DNA of 64,000 bases from Kordiimonadales bacterium IMCC3096 (lineage in GTDB: Bacteria > Pseudomonadota > Alphaproteobacteria > Minwuiales > Minwuiaceae): NCBI GenBank assembly GCA_016865035.1, contig CP018227.1, forward strand, positions 1,396,001-1,460,000, written 5' to 3'. The position numbers were made by a program, and so were the translations under genes. Numbering within the stretch: the stretch's first letter is position 1; each line of letters begins with the position of its first letter. The notes below the pieces were generated by a model, which was not told the origin of the DNA, ran no database searches, and saw only the letters and a list, made by a program, of their open reading frames with translations. Shown in pieces: positions 1 through 7,295 of this stretch.

Positions 1-17
1 CGACCCTCAAGGAATAG
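1..17 (+). CDS. soxX: C-terminal end of a gene upstream of soxY, probably SoxX
   Basis: The first bases read in one frame as Thr-Leu-Lys-Glu followed by TAG at 15-17, 25 bases before the soxY start. SoxX, the small cytochrome c partner of SoxA, commonly precedes soxYZA and often ends in a helix of the type '...YLxTLKE'. The identification rests on gene order and four residues only, so it is an inference; the body of the gene lies outside the window. Confidence 0.45.
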
Positions 18-42
18 CCACAGCCCGAAGGAGGTTTCAGCC

Positions 43-492
43 ATGAAACTCAATCGCAGAGAAGCGCTGGCATTGGGCGCAGGTGCCCTGTTTGTCACCC
101 TCACGCCCTTCAGGGGCGGCGCGCTCGCCAACACCACTGATGAGGAAATCAAGGCCTTCACCGGCGGTGCGACAGTCATGGAAGACGATGTCGTTTCACT
201 GACGGCACCGGAGATCGCGGAGAACGGCAATACCGTGCCGATCGGCGTCAGCATCGACAGCCCGATGACTGCCGACAACTACGTCAAGCGGGTACGCATT
301 CTGGCTGACGGCAATCCGCGTCCCGCCGTTGCCACCATGCACTTCAGCCCGTTGAGCGGCTCCGCCGAGGCCAACACCCGCATGCGCCTGGCAAAGACAC
401 AGAACATCATCGCAATCGCCGAGCTGTCCGACGGGACCTATCACATGGCCAAGGCTGCCGTGAAGGTCACCATCGGCGGCTGCGGCGGCTGA
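43..492 (+). CDS. soxY: SoxY, sulfur-carrier subunit of the SoxYZ complex
   Basis: SoxY is the periplasmic carrier to which thiosulfate is covalently attached during oxidation by the Sox multienzyme system. The 149-residue protein opens with a Tat-type signal (Asn-Arg-Arg near residues 4-6, then a hydrophobic stretch to about residue 28) and ends in the diagnostic GGCGG swinging arm whose cysteine carries the sulfur intermediate. The start is fixed by AAGGAGG nine bases upstream. soxZ follows after 18 bases and soxA after that, the usual soxYZA order. Length and both end motifs match the family, so the call is firm. Confidence 0.97.
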   Translation: MKLNRREALALGAGALFVTLTPFRGGALANTTDEEIKAFTGGATVMEDDVVSLTAPEIAENGNTVPIGVSIDSPMTADNYVKRVRILADGNPRPAVATMHFSPLSGSAEANTRMRLAKTQNIIAIAELSDGTYHMAKAAVKVTIGGCGG

Positions 493-510
493 TCAGGGGA
501 GAACCAGGAA

Positions 511-837
511 ATGGCAAAGTCAAAACCCCGCGTGAAGGTTCCGAAGACCGCCACGGTGGGCGAGGTCATCACCATCAAGACCCTGATCTCGCACAAGATG
601 GAATCCGGCCTGCGCAAGGGCAAGGACGGCAACCTGATCCCGCGGCAGATCATCAACAAGTTCACCGCCGAGTTCGAGGGCCAGCAGATCTTCGCTGTCG
701 ATATCGATCCGGCGATCTCCGCCAATCCGTTCCTGGAGTTCACCATGAAAGTGCCGGGTCCGGGGGAGTTCACCTTCACCTGGGTGGATGATGACGGCTC
801 CGTCTACACCACGAAGTCCAAGCTCAAGATCGGCTGA
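511..837 (+). CDS. soxZ: SoxZ, partner subunit of the sulfur carrier
   Basis: SoxZ (108 residues) is a small immunoglobulin-fold protein that binds SoxY and presents its C-terminal cysteine arm to the Sox enzymes in the periplasm. There is no signal peptide, as expected, because it is exported as a folded complex with SoxY through SoxY's Tat signal. The sequence has the typical opening of the family (residues 1-35, 'PRVKVPKTATVGEVITIKTL') and the internal 'SHKMESGLRKGKDG' segment. GGGGAGAACCAGGA precedes the ATG. It is co-transcribed with soxY and soxA. Confidence 0.96.
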   Translation: MAKSKPRVKVPKTATVGEVITIKTLISHKMESGLRKGKDGNLIPRQIINKFTAEFEGQQIFAVDIDPAISANPFLEFTMKVPGPGEFTFTWVDDDGSVYTTKSKLKIG

Positions 838-870
838 AGACCGGTCCGGACTGTTCAGGGAGGAAACAAC

Positions 871-1695
871 ATGAAGAAGATCCTGACCGCAGGCGCGGTG
901 ATTCTGATGGCGACGCTGGCGATGCCGGCGCACGCCGAACTGGATACCGACAAGCTGAAAGGCGTGAAGCCCACGGCCGAAAACCATCCGCTCGAGAAGA
1001 TCATCTCCGGCTATGAGTTCCGCAACAAGGAAACCCAGATGCTGCAGGACGATGATTTCGACAATCCGGCATACATCTGGGTCGATGCGGGTGAGGAACT
1101 CTGGTCGACCGCCGATGGCGCGGCGGGCAAGTCGTGTGCGGACTGCCATGGCGATGCGACCACGAGCATGAAGGGCGTCAAGGCTTCCTACCCGAAGTGG
1201 AACGAGGCCAAGGGCAAGCCGATGACGCTGCAGCAGCAGGTCAATGACTGCCGCACCGAGCGGATGCAGGCCGATGAATGGGGCTGGGAGTCGGACGAGA
1301 TGCTTGGCATGGCCGCCTATGTTGCCAGCCAGTCCCGCGGCATGCCGGTTGCGGTGAAGACCGACGGTCAGATGACCCCCTGGTTCGAGAAGGGCAAGGA
1401 CATCTATTACACCCGTGTCGGTCAGCTCGACATGTCCTGCGCCAACTGTCACGAGGACAATTACGGCAAGAACATCCGCGCCGACATGCTCAGCCAGGGC
1501 CAGATCAACGGCTTTCCGACCTATCGCCTGAAATGGCAGAAGCTCGGCTCCGTGCATCGCCGCTTCAAGGGCTGCATGAAGAACATCCGTGCCAAGCCCT
1601 TTGATGTCGGATCGGACGAGTTCGTGGCGCTGGAGCTCTATGTGGCGTGGCGCGGTCAGAACCTGCCGGTCGAGTCACCCGCGGTCCGTCAGTAG
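871..1695 (+). CDS. soxA: SoxA, dihaem cytochrome c subunit of SoxAX
   Basis: SoxAX joins thiosulfate to the SoxY cysteine arm oxidatively. The 274-residue protein has a Sec signal peptide (cleavage near AHA, residue 22). It has two CxxCH haem sites, CADCH at about 89-93 and CANCH at about 190-194. It also has the two cysteines that act as axial ligands in dihaem SoxA, at about 127 (NDCRTER) and 235 (FKGCMK). The latter lies in the segment that becomes a cysteine persulfide in known SoxA structures. This is therefore the dihaem form, not the shortened one-haem form. GGGAGG lies upstream of the ATG. Confidence 0.96.
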   Translation: MKKILTAGAVILMATLAMPAHAELDTDKLKGVKPTAENHPLEKIISGYEFRNKETQMLQDDDFDNPAYIWVDAGEELWSTADGAAGKSCADCHGDATTSMKGVKASYPKWNEAKGKPMTLQQQVNDCRTERMQADEWGWESDEMLGMAAYVASQSRGMPVAVKTDGQMTPWFEKGKDIYYTRVGQLDMSCANCHEDNYGKNIRADMLSQGQINGFPTYRLKWQKLGSVHRRFKGCMKNIRAKPFDVGSDEFVALELYVAWRGQNLPVESPAVRQ

Positions 1696-1708
1696 CCTTC
1701 TTCCCCGC

Positions 1709-1732
1709 GGTCGGCACAAAGCTGCGCCGACC
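1709..1732 (+). terminator. Small hairpin after soxA
   Basis: GGTCGGC and GCCGACC form a perfect 7-bp stem around a 10-base loop, 14 bases after the soxA stop. It has no T run of its own and lies just before the stronger hairpin at 1742-1771. It may contribute to slowing transcription or protecting the soxYZA message. Confidence 0.4.
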
Positions 1733-1741
1733 ACCTCTTGA

Positions 1742-1775
1742 GGGCTCCGGATCGAATGCGATTCGGAGCCCTTCC
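1742..1775 (+). terminator. Probable intrinsic terminator or attenuator between soxA and soxB
   Basis: GGGCTCCGGATCG (1742-1754) pairs with CGATTCGGAGCCC (1759-1771), a 13-bp stem with one G-T pair and a four-base AATG loop. The bases TTCCTGTCT follow. The T tract is weak, so partial termination between soxYZA and soxB is more likely than a full stop. Both flanking genes run in the same direction, so a hairpin here could lower enzyme output relative to carrier output. Confidence 0.6.
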
Positions 1776-1807
1776 TGTCTCAGCCCTCTCGACATCCAGG
1801 TATTGCC

Positions 1808-3496
1808 ATGATCTCACGTCGCGAATTCATCCAGATGGGCATCGCCGCCGGCACCCTGATCGGCGCGGGTTCAAGCTGGACACGCCTTGCCGCACAGCAG
1901 GCGCTGACCCAGGACGACCTGCTGCAGTTCGATCCGCTGGGCAACGTCACGCTGCTGCACATCACCGACTGCCACGCCCAGCTGATGCCCGTCTATTTCC
2001 GTGAGCCGACGGTCAACATCGGGGTCGGAGATTTCGCCGGACTGCCGCCGCACGTCACCGGCAAGGCCTTTCTGCAGAAGTACGGCATCGATCCGGGTAC
2101 ATCCGGTGCCTACGCGCTGACCGACCAGGATTTCTCCGCGCTTGCCCGCACCTATGGCCGTGTCGGCGGCATGGACCGGCTGGCTACCCTGATCAAGGCG
2201 ATCCGCGCCGAGCGGCCCGGGAAGACCCTGTTCTTCGACGGCGGCGATACCTGGCAGGGCTCGCTGACCAGCTACCGCACCCGGGGCGAGGACATGGTGC
2301 GCGTCATGAATGCGCTGGGCACCGATGCGATGACCGCGCACTGGGAATTCACCTACGGCACAGACCGGGTCGAGGAACTGGTGTCCCAGCTCGACTTCGG
2401 TTTCATCGCCGGCAATGTGGTGGATACGGAGTGGGAGGAACCCGTCTTCGAGGCCACCACCACGTTCGAGCGCGGCGGCGCGAAGATCGCCGTCATTGGC
2501 CAGGCTTTCCCCTACACGCCGGTCGCCAACCCCCGCTACATGATCCCGGACTGGTCCTTCGGCATTCGCGAAGCGCTGGTGCAGGAACGTGTCGATGCGG
2601 CCCGCGCCGACGGTGCCGATCTGGTCGTGCTGCTGTCGCACAACGGCTTCGACGTTGATCGCAAACTGGCCAGCCGGGTCAATGGCATCGACATCGTGCT
2701 CACCGGCCATACCCATGACGCCCTGCCCGCAGCCGTGAAGGTGAACCGGACACTGCTGATCGCCAGCGGCAGTCACGGCAAGTTCCTTTCCCGCCTCGAC
2801 CTCGACGTCCGGGACGGGGAAATGAAGGGCTATCGCTACAAGCTGATCCCCGTCTTCTCCGACGTCATCACGCCGGATCCCGAGATGACGGACCTGATCA
2901 CGGAGATCCGCGCGCCCTACAAGGCGGAACTGGAAACCGTTCTCGGCCAGACCGGTTCCACCCTCTATCGGCGCGGCAACCTGAACGGCACCTTCGACGA
3001 CGTGATCTGTGATGCGCTGATGGAGCAGCGGGATGCGGAGATCGCGCTCTCGCCGGGATTCCGCTGGGGCGCGTCGCTGCTGCCCGGCCAGGACATCACG
3101 GTCGAGGACGTGCACAACATGACCTCGATCACCTATCCGGCGACCTACCGCACACCGATGAGCGGTGAGTTGCTGAAGACGATCCTGGAAGACGTGGCCG
3201 ACAACCTGTTCAACCCCGACCCCTACTATCAGCAGGGTGGCGACATGGTTCGCGTCGGTGGCATGGGCTTCACCATCGACCCGGCGCAGGAGATCGGCAG
3301 CCGCATCGGTGACATGACCCTGTTGCGGACCGGCGCGCCGATCGATCCGAAGCGTGAATATGCGGTCGCGGGCTGGGCCAGCGTCAATGAGGGCACGGAG
3401 GGACCACCGATCTGGGACATCGTGGGCGCCCACATCCAGGCTCATGGCACGGTCACTGCGGAGCCCCACGACAATGTGCGCCTGGTGGGCGGTTGA
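1808..3496 (+). CDS. soxB: SoxB, dimanganese thiosulfohydrolase
   Basis: SoxB hydrolyses the terminal sulfonate from SoxY-bound thiosulfate and releases sulfate in the periplasm. The 562-residue protein has a Tat signal (SRREF near residue 3 followed by a hydrophobic stretch). Its 5'-nucleotidase-type metallophosphatase domain carries the metal-binding motifs ITDCHAQL (Asp54, His56), FFDGGDTWQGS, HWEFTYG, LLSHNGFD and TGHTHD in order. The C-terminal nucleotidase domain is complete. The start ATG at 1808 heads the Tat signal. It follows soxA after 112 bases containing two hairpins, and a sequence resembling a separate promoter precedes the next gene, soxC. Confidence 0.97.
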   Translation: MISRREFIQMGIAAGTLIGAGSSWTRLAAQQALTQDDLLQFDPLGNVTLLHITDCHAQLMPVYFREPTVNIGVGDFAGLPPHVTGKAFLQKYGIDPGTSGAYALTDQDFSALARTYGRVGGMDRLATLIKAIRAERPGKTLFFDGGDTWQGSLTSYRTRGEDMVRVMNALGTDAMTAHWEFTYGTDRVEELVSQLDFGFIAGNVVDTEWEEPVFEATTTFERGGAKIAVIGQAFPYTPVANPRYMIPDWSFGIREALVQERVDAARADGADLVVLLSHNGFDVDRKLASRVNGIDIVLTGHTHDALPAAVKVNRTLLIASGSHGKFLSRLDLDVRDGEMKGYRYKLIPVFSDVITPDPEMTDLITEIRAPYKAELETVLGQTGSTLYRRGNLNGTFDDVICDALMEQRDAEIALSPGFRWGASLLPGQDITVEDVHNMTSITYPATYRTPMSGELLKTILEDVADNLFNPDPYYQQGGDMVRVGGMGFTIDPAQEIGSRIGDMTLLRTGAPIDPKREYAVAGWASVNEGTEGPPIWDIVGAHIQAHGTVTAEPHDNVRLVGG

Positions 3497-3499
3497 TAC

Positions 3500-3527
3500 T
3501 CGACATATTCAATAATACGAATATGAT
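3500..3527 (+). promoter_or_regulatory. Predicted soxC promoter with an embedded ATTC-N8-GAAT operator
   Basis: The 64-base gap between soxB and soxC is strikingly AT-rich. It holds the exact dyad ATTC-N8-GAAT at 3507-3522. A plausible sigma-70 promoter surrounds it: TCGACA at 3500-3505, 16 bases, then TATGAT at 3522-3527, so the dyad fills the spacer. ATTC-N8-GAAT is, from memory, the consensus bound by sulfide/persulfide-sensing ArsR-family repressors (SqrR, BigR, SoxR). Repression by occlusion is an inference. The same motif recurs at 11539 and 11844. Confidence 0.65.
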
Positions 3528-3560
3528 AAATCACGAGAATACGGGAAGTCACGAGGTCTG

Positions 3561-4844
3561 ATGATGAGCCAGAATGACAGCAAATCCGTCGCGGTCCCGT
3601 CCCGACGCAGGTTCCTGACCGGAGCGGCTGCGCTGGGTGCAGGCGCGGTCGTCGGCGGCACCGCCGCCCGGGCATCAAATCCGGAGAATCTGCCACCCAA
3701 TATCCCGGACTGGTCGCGCTATCTGGGGGACGGTGTCGATGCACGCCCCTATGGCATGCCGTCCGAGTACGAGGCGCATGTGGTGCGCCGCAGTGTGCCC
3801 TGGCTGACCGCCGATCCCGTCAGCTCCGTCAACTTCACGCCGCTGCATGAACTTGACGGCATCATCACGCCCAACGGCCTGGCGTTCGAACGGCACCATG
3901 GCGGCATCGCCGAGATCGACCCGGCGGATCACCGCCTGATCATCCACGGGCTGGTGGAAAAGGACCTGATCTTCACCGTCGACGAGATCAAGCGCTTCCC
4001 GCGCACCAACCGGGTCTACTTCCTGGAGTGCGCCGCCAATTCCGGCATGGAGTGGCGCGGCGCACAGCTGAACGGCTGCCAGTTCACCCACGGCATGATC
4101 CACAACGTCATGTACACCGGCGTCATGCTGAAGGATGTGCTGGCACACTGCGGCCTGAAGCCGAATGCGAAGTGGCTGCTGCCGGAGGGGGCGGATGCCT
4201 CTGCCATGACCCGCTCCATCCCCATGGAAAAGGCGCTGGACGACTGCATGATCGCCTGGAAGATGAATGGTGAGGCGCTGCGCCCCGAACAGGGCTATCC
4301 GATGCGTCTGGTCGTGCCGGGTTGGGAAGGCAATATGTGGATCAAGTGGCTGCGCCGGATCGAGGTCGGCGACATGCCCTGGCACCACCGGGAAGAGACC
4401 TCCAAGTACACGGACCTGCTGGCCAACGGCAAGGCGCGGCGCTTCACCTGGCAGATGGACTGCAAGTCGGTCATCACCAACCCCAGCCCGCAGGCCCCGC
4501 TGACCGCGAAGGGCCGCAATGTCATCACCGGCCTCGCCTGGTCGGGGCGCGGCACCATCCAGCGGGTGGACGTCTCCATGGATGGCGGCGCCAACTGGCA
4601 GACCGCGCGCCTGGACGGTCCAAGCTTCGACAAGTCGGCACACCGCTTCTACGTCGACTTCGACTGGGACGGGCGCGAGTTGCTGCTGCAGAGCCGCGCC
4701 ATCGATTCCACCGGCTACGTGCAGCCCACCAAGAACCAGCTTCGGGCCGTGCGCGGCGAGAATTCGATCTACCACAACAATGGTATCCAGACCTGGCTGG
4801 TGCGCTCCAACGGGGAGGCAGAGAATGTCGAAGTTTCTTCTTAG
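3561..4844 (+). CDS. soxC: SoxC, molybdopterin subunit of sulfane dehydrogenase
   Basis: SoxC with SoxD oxidises the sulfane sulfur left on SoxY, so thiosulfate is fully oxidised without sulfur globules. The 427-residue protein has a Tat signal (SRRRFLTGAAALGAG, residues 14-28), a sulfite-oxidase-fold molybdopterin domain with the Mo-ligating cysteine in FLECAANSGMEWRG (about Cys157), and a C-terminal dimerisation domain. Two ATGs lie in tandem at 3561 and 3564; either could start it. soxD overlaps its last 20 bases in another frame, implying coupled translation of the two subunits. Confidence 0.96.
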   Translation: MMSQNDSKSVAVPSRRRFLTGAAALGAGAVVGGTAARASNPENLPPNIPDWSRYLGDGVDARPYGMPSEYEAHVVRRSVPWLTADPVSSVNFTPLHELDGIITPNGLAFERHHGGIAEIDPADHRLIIHGLVEKDLIFTVDEIKRFPRTNRVYFLECAANSGMEWRGAQLNGCQFTHGMIHNVMYTGVMLKDVLAHCGLKPNAKWLLPEGADASAMTRSIPMEKALDDCMIAWKMNGEALRPEQGYPMRLVVPGWEGNMWIKWLRRIEVGDMPWHHREETSKYTDLLANGKARRFTWQMDCKSVITNPSPQAPLTAKGRNVITGLAWSGRGTIQRVDVSMDGGANWQTARLDGPSFDKSAHRFYVDFDWDGRELLLQSRAIDSTGYVQPTKNQLRAVRGENSIYHNNGIQTWLVRSNGEAENVEVSS

Positions 4845-5460
4845 GTCGGTGCTGACCGCAGGCCTGCTTGCCGCTTCTCCGGCGGTCGTACTGGCCGACG
4901 ACCTCGGACGCCCGGCCACCGCAGAGGAAATTGCGGCCTGGGACATCGACGTGCGCCCCGACGGCATGGGCCTGCCCCCCGGACAGGGATCGGTGGAGGA
5001 TGGGGAGACCATCTTTTCCGAACGCTGTGCGGCCTGCCATGGCGATTTCGCGGAGGGGGTGGATCGCTGGCCGGTGCTCTCAGGCGGGTTCGAGACCCTG
5101 CGCTCGGATCGCCCGGTGAAGACCATCGGCTCCTACTGGCCCTATCTGTCGACCGTCTGGGACTATGTGAACCGGGCCATGCCCTTCGGTGACGCGCAGT
5201 CCATGACGCCGGACGAGGTCTATGCCGTCACCGCGTTCCTGCTCTATGCCAACGACCTGGTGGACGACGAATTCGTGCTGTCGCAGGAGAACTTCACCGA
5301 CGTGCGCCTGCCGAACGAGAACGGTTTCATCGAGGACTCGCGTCCCGACACGCCGTCGCTGGCCGACGGCGCGCCCTGCATGTCGAACTGCAAGACCGAC
5401 GTGACCGTGACCATGCGCGCCCGCGTGCTCGACGTGACGCCCGACCATGAAGAGGATTGA
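4825..5460 (+). CDS. soxD: SoxD, one-haem cytochrome c subunit of sulfane dehydrogenase
   Basis: SoxD accepts electrons from SoxC. I start it at the ATG at 4825, preceded by GGGGAGG and opening a clean Sec signal (cleavage near VVLAD, residue 24); longer frames upstream lie inside soxC. The 211-residue product has a single CAACH haem motif (about 68-72). Its 'MGLPPGQGSVEDG' segment is typical of SoxD. The well-studied Paracoccus SoxD is about 384 residues with two haems, so this version lacks the second cytochrome domain. A CMSNC pair near the C-terminus is of unknown role. It overlaps soxC by 20 bases and the next gene by 14. Confidence 0.88.
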   Translation: MSKFLLRSVLTAGLLAASPAVVLADDLGRPATAEEIAAWDIDVRPDGMGLPPGQGSVEDGETIFSERCAACHGDFAEGVDRWPVLSGGFETLRSDRPVKTIGSYWPYLSTVWDYVNRAMPFGDAQSMTPDEVYAVTAFLLYANDLVDDEFVLSQENFTDVRLPNENGFIEDSRPDTPSLADGAPCMSNCKTDVTVTMRARVLDVTPDHEED

Positions 5461-6343
5461 CCGCCGTGTCCTGACCGGCGCCGCGGCAGCACTGCTGCTC
5501 GGCTGGACCGCCCAGGCGGCGGAACCGGTCACCGTCGCGCAGAAGATCGGCCCCCTCACCGCGCTGGCCGACTGGGTCGAAGCGGACGAGGCAACGGCGG
5601 ATGCCCCGGTCATCCTGCTGCTGCATGGCACCCTGGCCGACAAGGACCAGGAACTGATCGACACGCTGCAGGAACTGCTGGCGGAGCGCGGAATCTCCAG
5701 CCTCGCCCCCAGCCTGACCCTCGGCATCGATCGCCGCGAAGGTCCCTATGACTGCACCGTCCCCTTCCGCCATACCCACGAGGAAGCGGTGGATGAACTG
5801 GCCGCCTGGGCCCGGTGGCTCAGGGCAGAGGGGCATCAGCACATCATGGTCGCCGGTCACAGCCGGGGCGGCAACCAGGTCGCCCTGTTCGCCCGCGCCC
5901 ACCCTGACATGGTCGGGAAACTGATCCCCATCGCCCCCGCCGTCGGCCATGACGACGCCGAACGCGACCGGCGCTATCGCGCACGCTATCGCGCCGACCG
6001 CGCCGCTGTCCTGGCTCTCGCTGACCGGGACGCAGACCTGATCGATGTGCCCGGTATCGTCTATTGCCGCGACACGAAGGCCACTCCGGCGGCAATCCGC
6101 TCCTACCTCGGTGGCAGTTTTGCCGACCACGACACCCCGTCCATCGTCGCTACCCTGCCGATGCCCGTCATGGTCATTGCCGGGTCGGTCGACACCACGG
6201 TCCCCGAAGTCCCGGAACGCATGACCGCCATCACCGACGGCGACCGGGTCCGCTTCGAACTGATCGAGGACGCCGACCACTTCTTCCTCGACTTCTATGC
6301 CGAGGACACCGCCGACCTGATCGCCGAGTTCATCGCGGAATAG
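5447..6343 (+). CDS. Exported alpha/beta hydrolase at the end of the sox operon
   Basis: The 298-residue protein has a short N-terminal hydrophobic signal (residues 5-25, ending TAQAAE) and an alpha/beta-hydrolase fold. Visible motifs are LLLHGT (oxyanion region), the nucleophile elbow GHSRGG (Ser about 139), the acidic residue in AGSVDTT, and the histidine in EDADHFF, so the triad looks complete. It overlaps soxD by 14 bases and so belongs to the operon. Its substrate is unknown. A role linked to sulfur oxidation is suggested only by position. Confidence 0.85.
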   Translation: MKRIDRRVLTGAAAALLLGWTAQAAEPVTVAQKIGPLTALADWVEADEATADAPVILLLHGTLADKDQELIDTLQELLAERGISSLAPSLTLGIDRREGPYDCTVPFRHTHEEAVDELAAWARWLRAEGHQHIMVAGHSRGGNQVALFARAHPDMVGKLIPIAPAVGHDDAERDRRYRARYRADRAAVLALADRDADLIDVPGIVYCRDTKATPAAIRSYLGGSFADHDTPSIVATLPMPVMVIAGSVDTTVPEVPERMTAITDGDRVRFELIEDADHFFLDFYAEDTADLIAEFIAE

Positions 6344-6347
6344 CCCC

Positions 6348-7295
6348 TCACTCGAACTCCATCGCCTCGAACACCCGGCCCGCGTTGCGGGTGGCGAGCT
6401 GGTCGTAGGTGTGGAGGTGGGCGTAGGGGGACTGGTCGACGTAGTAGCTGTCCTCCAGCCCCTTGCCGGCGTCAATGACCTCACCGATCTTGCCGCGCAG
6501 GTAGACCAGATAGTCGTGGGTGTAGCGGCGCACCTGGGCGTAGTTGGTGGGATGACCGTGGCCGGGGATGACGTAGGTCGCGCCCAGCGCCTCGAACAGG
6601 GGCCAGGTCTCGACCCAGCCGGCCGTGTCAGTGTGGTCGAAGATCGGCAACAGGCGCTCGTGGAAGGCCATGTCGCCCGCGATCACCAGTTTCTGCTTCG
6701 GCAGCCAGACCTGGGTGTCGCCCGGTGAATGGGCCGGGCCAAGATACAGCACCTCGATGGTGAAATCCCCCATCTCGATGACCTTCCGGTCACTGAAGGT
6801 CTCGTCGGGGCCGCGCAGGCACGTGCCTTCAGCCCGTTCCTTCAGGCGGGTGCGGGCGCCTTCGATGATCTGCGCGCCAAATTCCTCGAACTCCGCCGCC
6901 GCGTCCTCATGCGCCAGGATCGGGACGCCCTGCTCCGACCAGTAGCAGTTGCCGAGCATGGCGTGGCCCTGACCGTTCTCGTCGATCACCAGTTTCACGG
7001 GCTGGTCGGTGATCCGGCGGATCTCGTCATGCAGGGCCTTCGCCAGCAGGTAGCTGCCACTGCCGTTCACGACGACGACACCGTCACCGGTCACGATGAA
7101 GGAGAGGTTGTTGTTGTGACCCGCGTTCTCGTATGTCGGCGGTGCTGTCGCCCCGATGGCCGACCAGACATGCGGAATGACCTCCACCGGCGGGCTGTAG
7201 AGCAGCGACTGGGGGTACTGGTCGGGAATATTCTCGTTCGCCAGTGCGGTGCCACCCAGCAGCGCCAGTCCGGCCGCCATTGCCAATAGTCTCAT
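6348..7295 (-). CDS. Exported metallo-beta-lactamase-fold protein, SoxH-like, with an altered metal site
   Basis: The 315-residue protein has a Sec signal (residues 1-19, ending TALAN) and the MBL fold. The later motifs are kept: GPAHSPGDTQVW, IAGDMAFHE and VIPGHGHP. The usual first motif HxHxDH is replaced by ENGQGHAMLGN, so at most one of its histidines remains. Similar proteins accompany sox and quinoprotein loci. Catalytic chemistry may differ from a classical dizinc hydrolase. It is the last gene of the minus-strand sulfur operon and its ATG directly follows the TGA of the transporter upstream, behind AGGAGG. Confidence 0.83.
   Translation of the reverse strand: MRLLAMAAGLALLGGTALANENIPDQYPQSLLYSPPVEVIPHVWSAIGATAPPTYENAGHNNNLSFIVTGDGVVVVNGSGSYLLAKALHDEIRRITDQPVKLVIDENGQGHAMLGNCYWSEQGVPILAHEDAAAEFEEFGAQIIEGARTRLKERAEGTCLRGPDETFSDRKVIEMGDFTIEVLYLGPAHSPGDTQVWLPKQKLVIAGDMAFHERLLPIFDHTDTAGWVETWPLFEALGATYVIPGHGHPTNYAQVRRYTHDYLVYLRGKIGEVIDAGKGLEDSYYVDQSPYAHLHTYDQLATRNAGRVFEAMEFE

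Noticed and set aside
520-1557. 345-codon minus-strand open frame across soxZ and soxA
   Set aside because: It is exactly antisense to well-supported sox genes and shows the low-complexity His/Arg/Gly-rich pattern of a shadow frame in GC-rich DNA.
1871-3469. 532-codon minus-strand open frame over soxB
   Set aside because: Antisense to soxB, no family features, no ribosome site; a codon-structure artefact.
4519-4824. Longer upstream start for soxD
   Set aside because: It would place more than 100 residues inside soxC in another frame; the ATG at 4825 has a ribosome site and opens the signal peptide.
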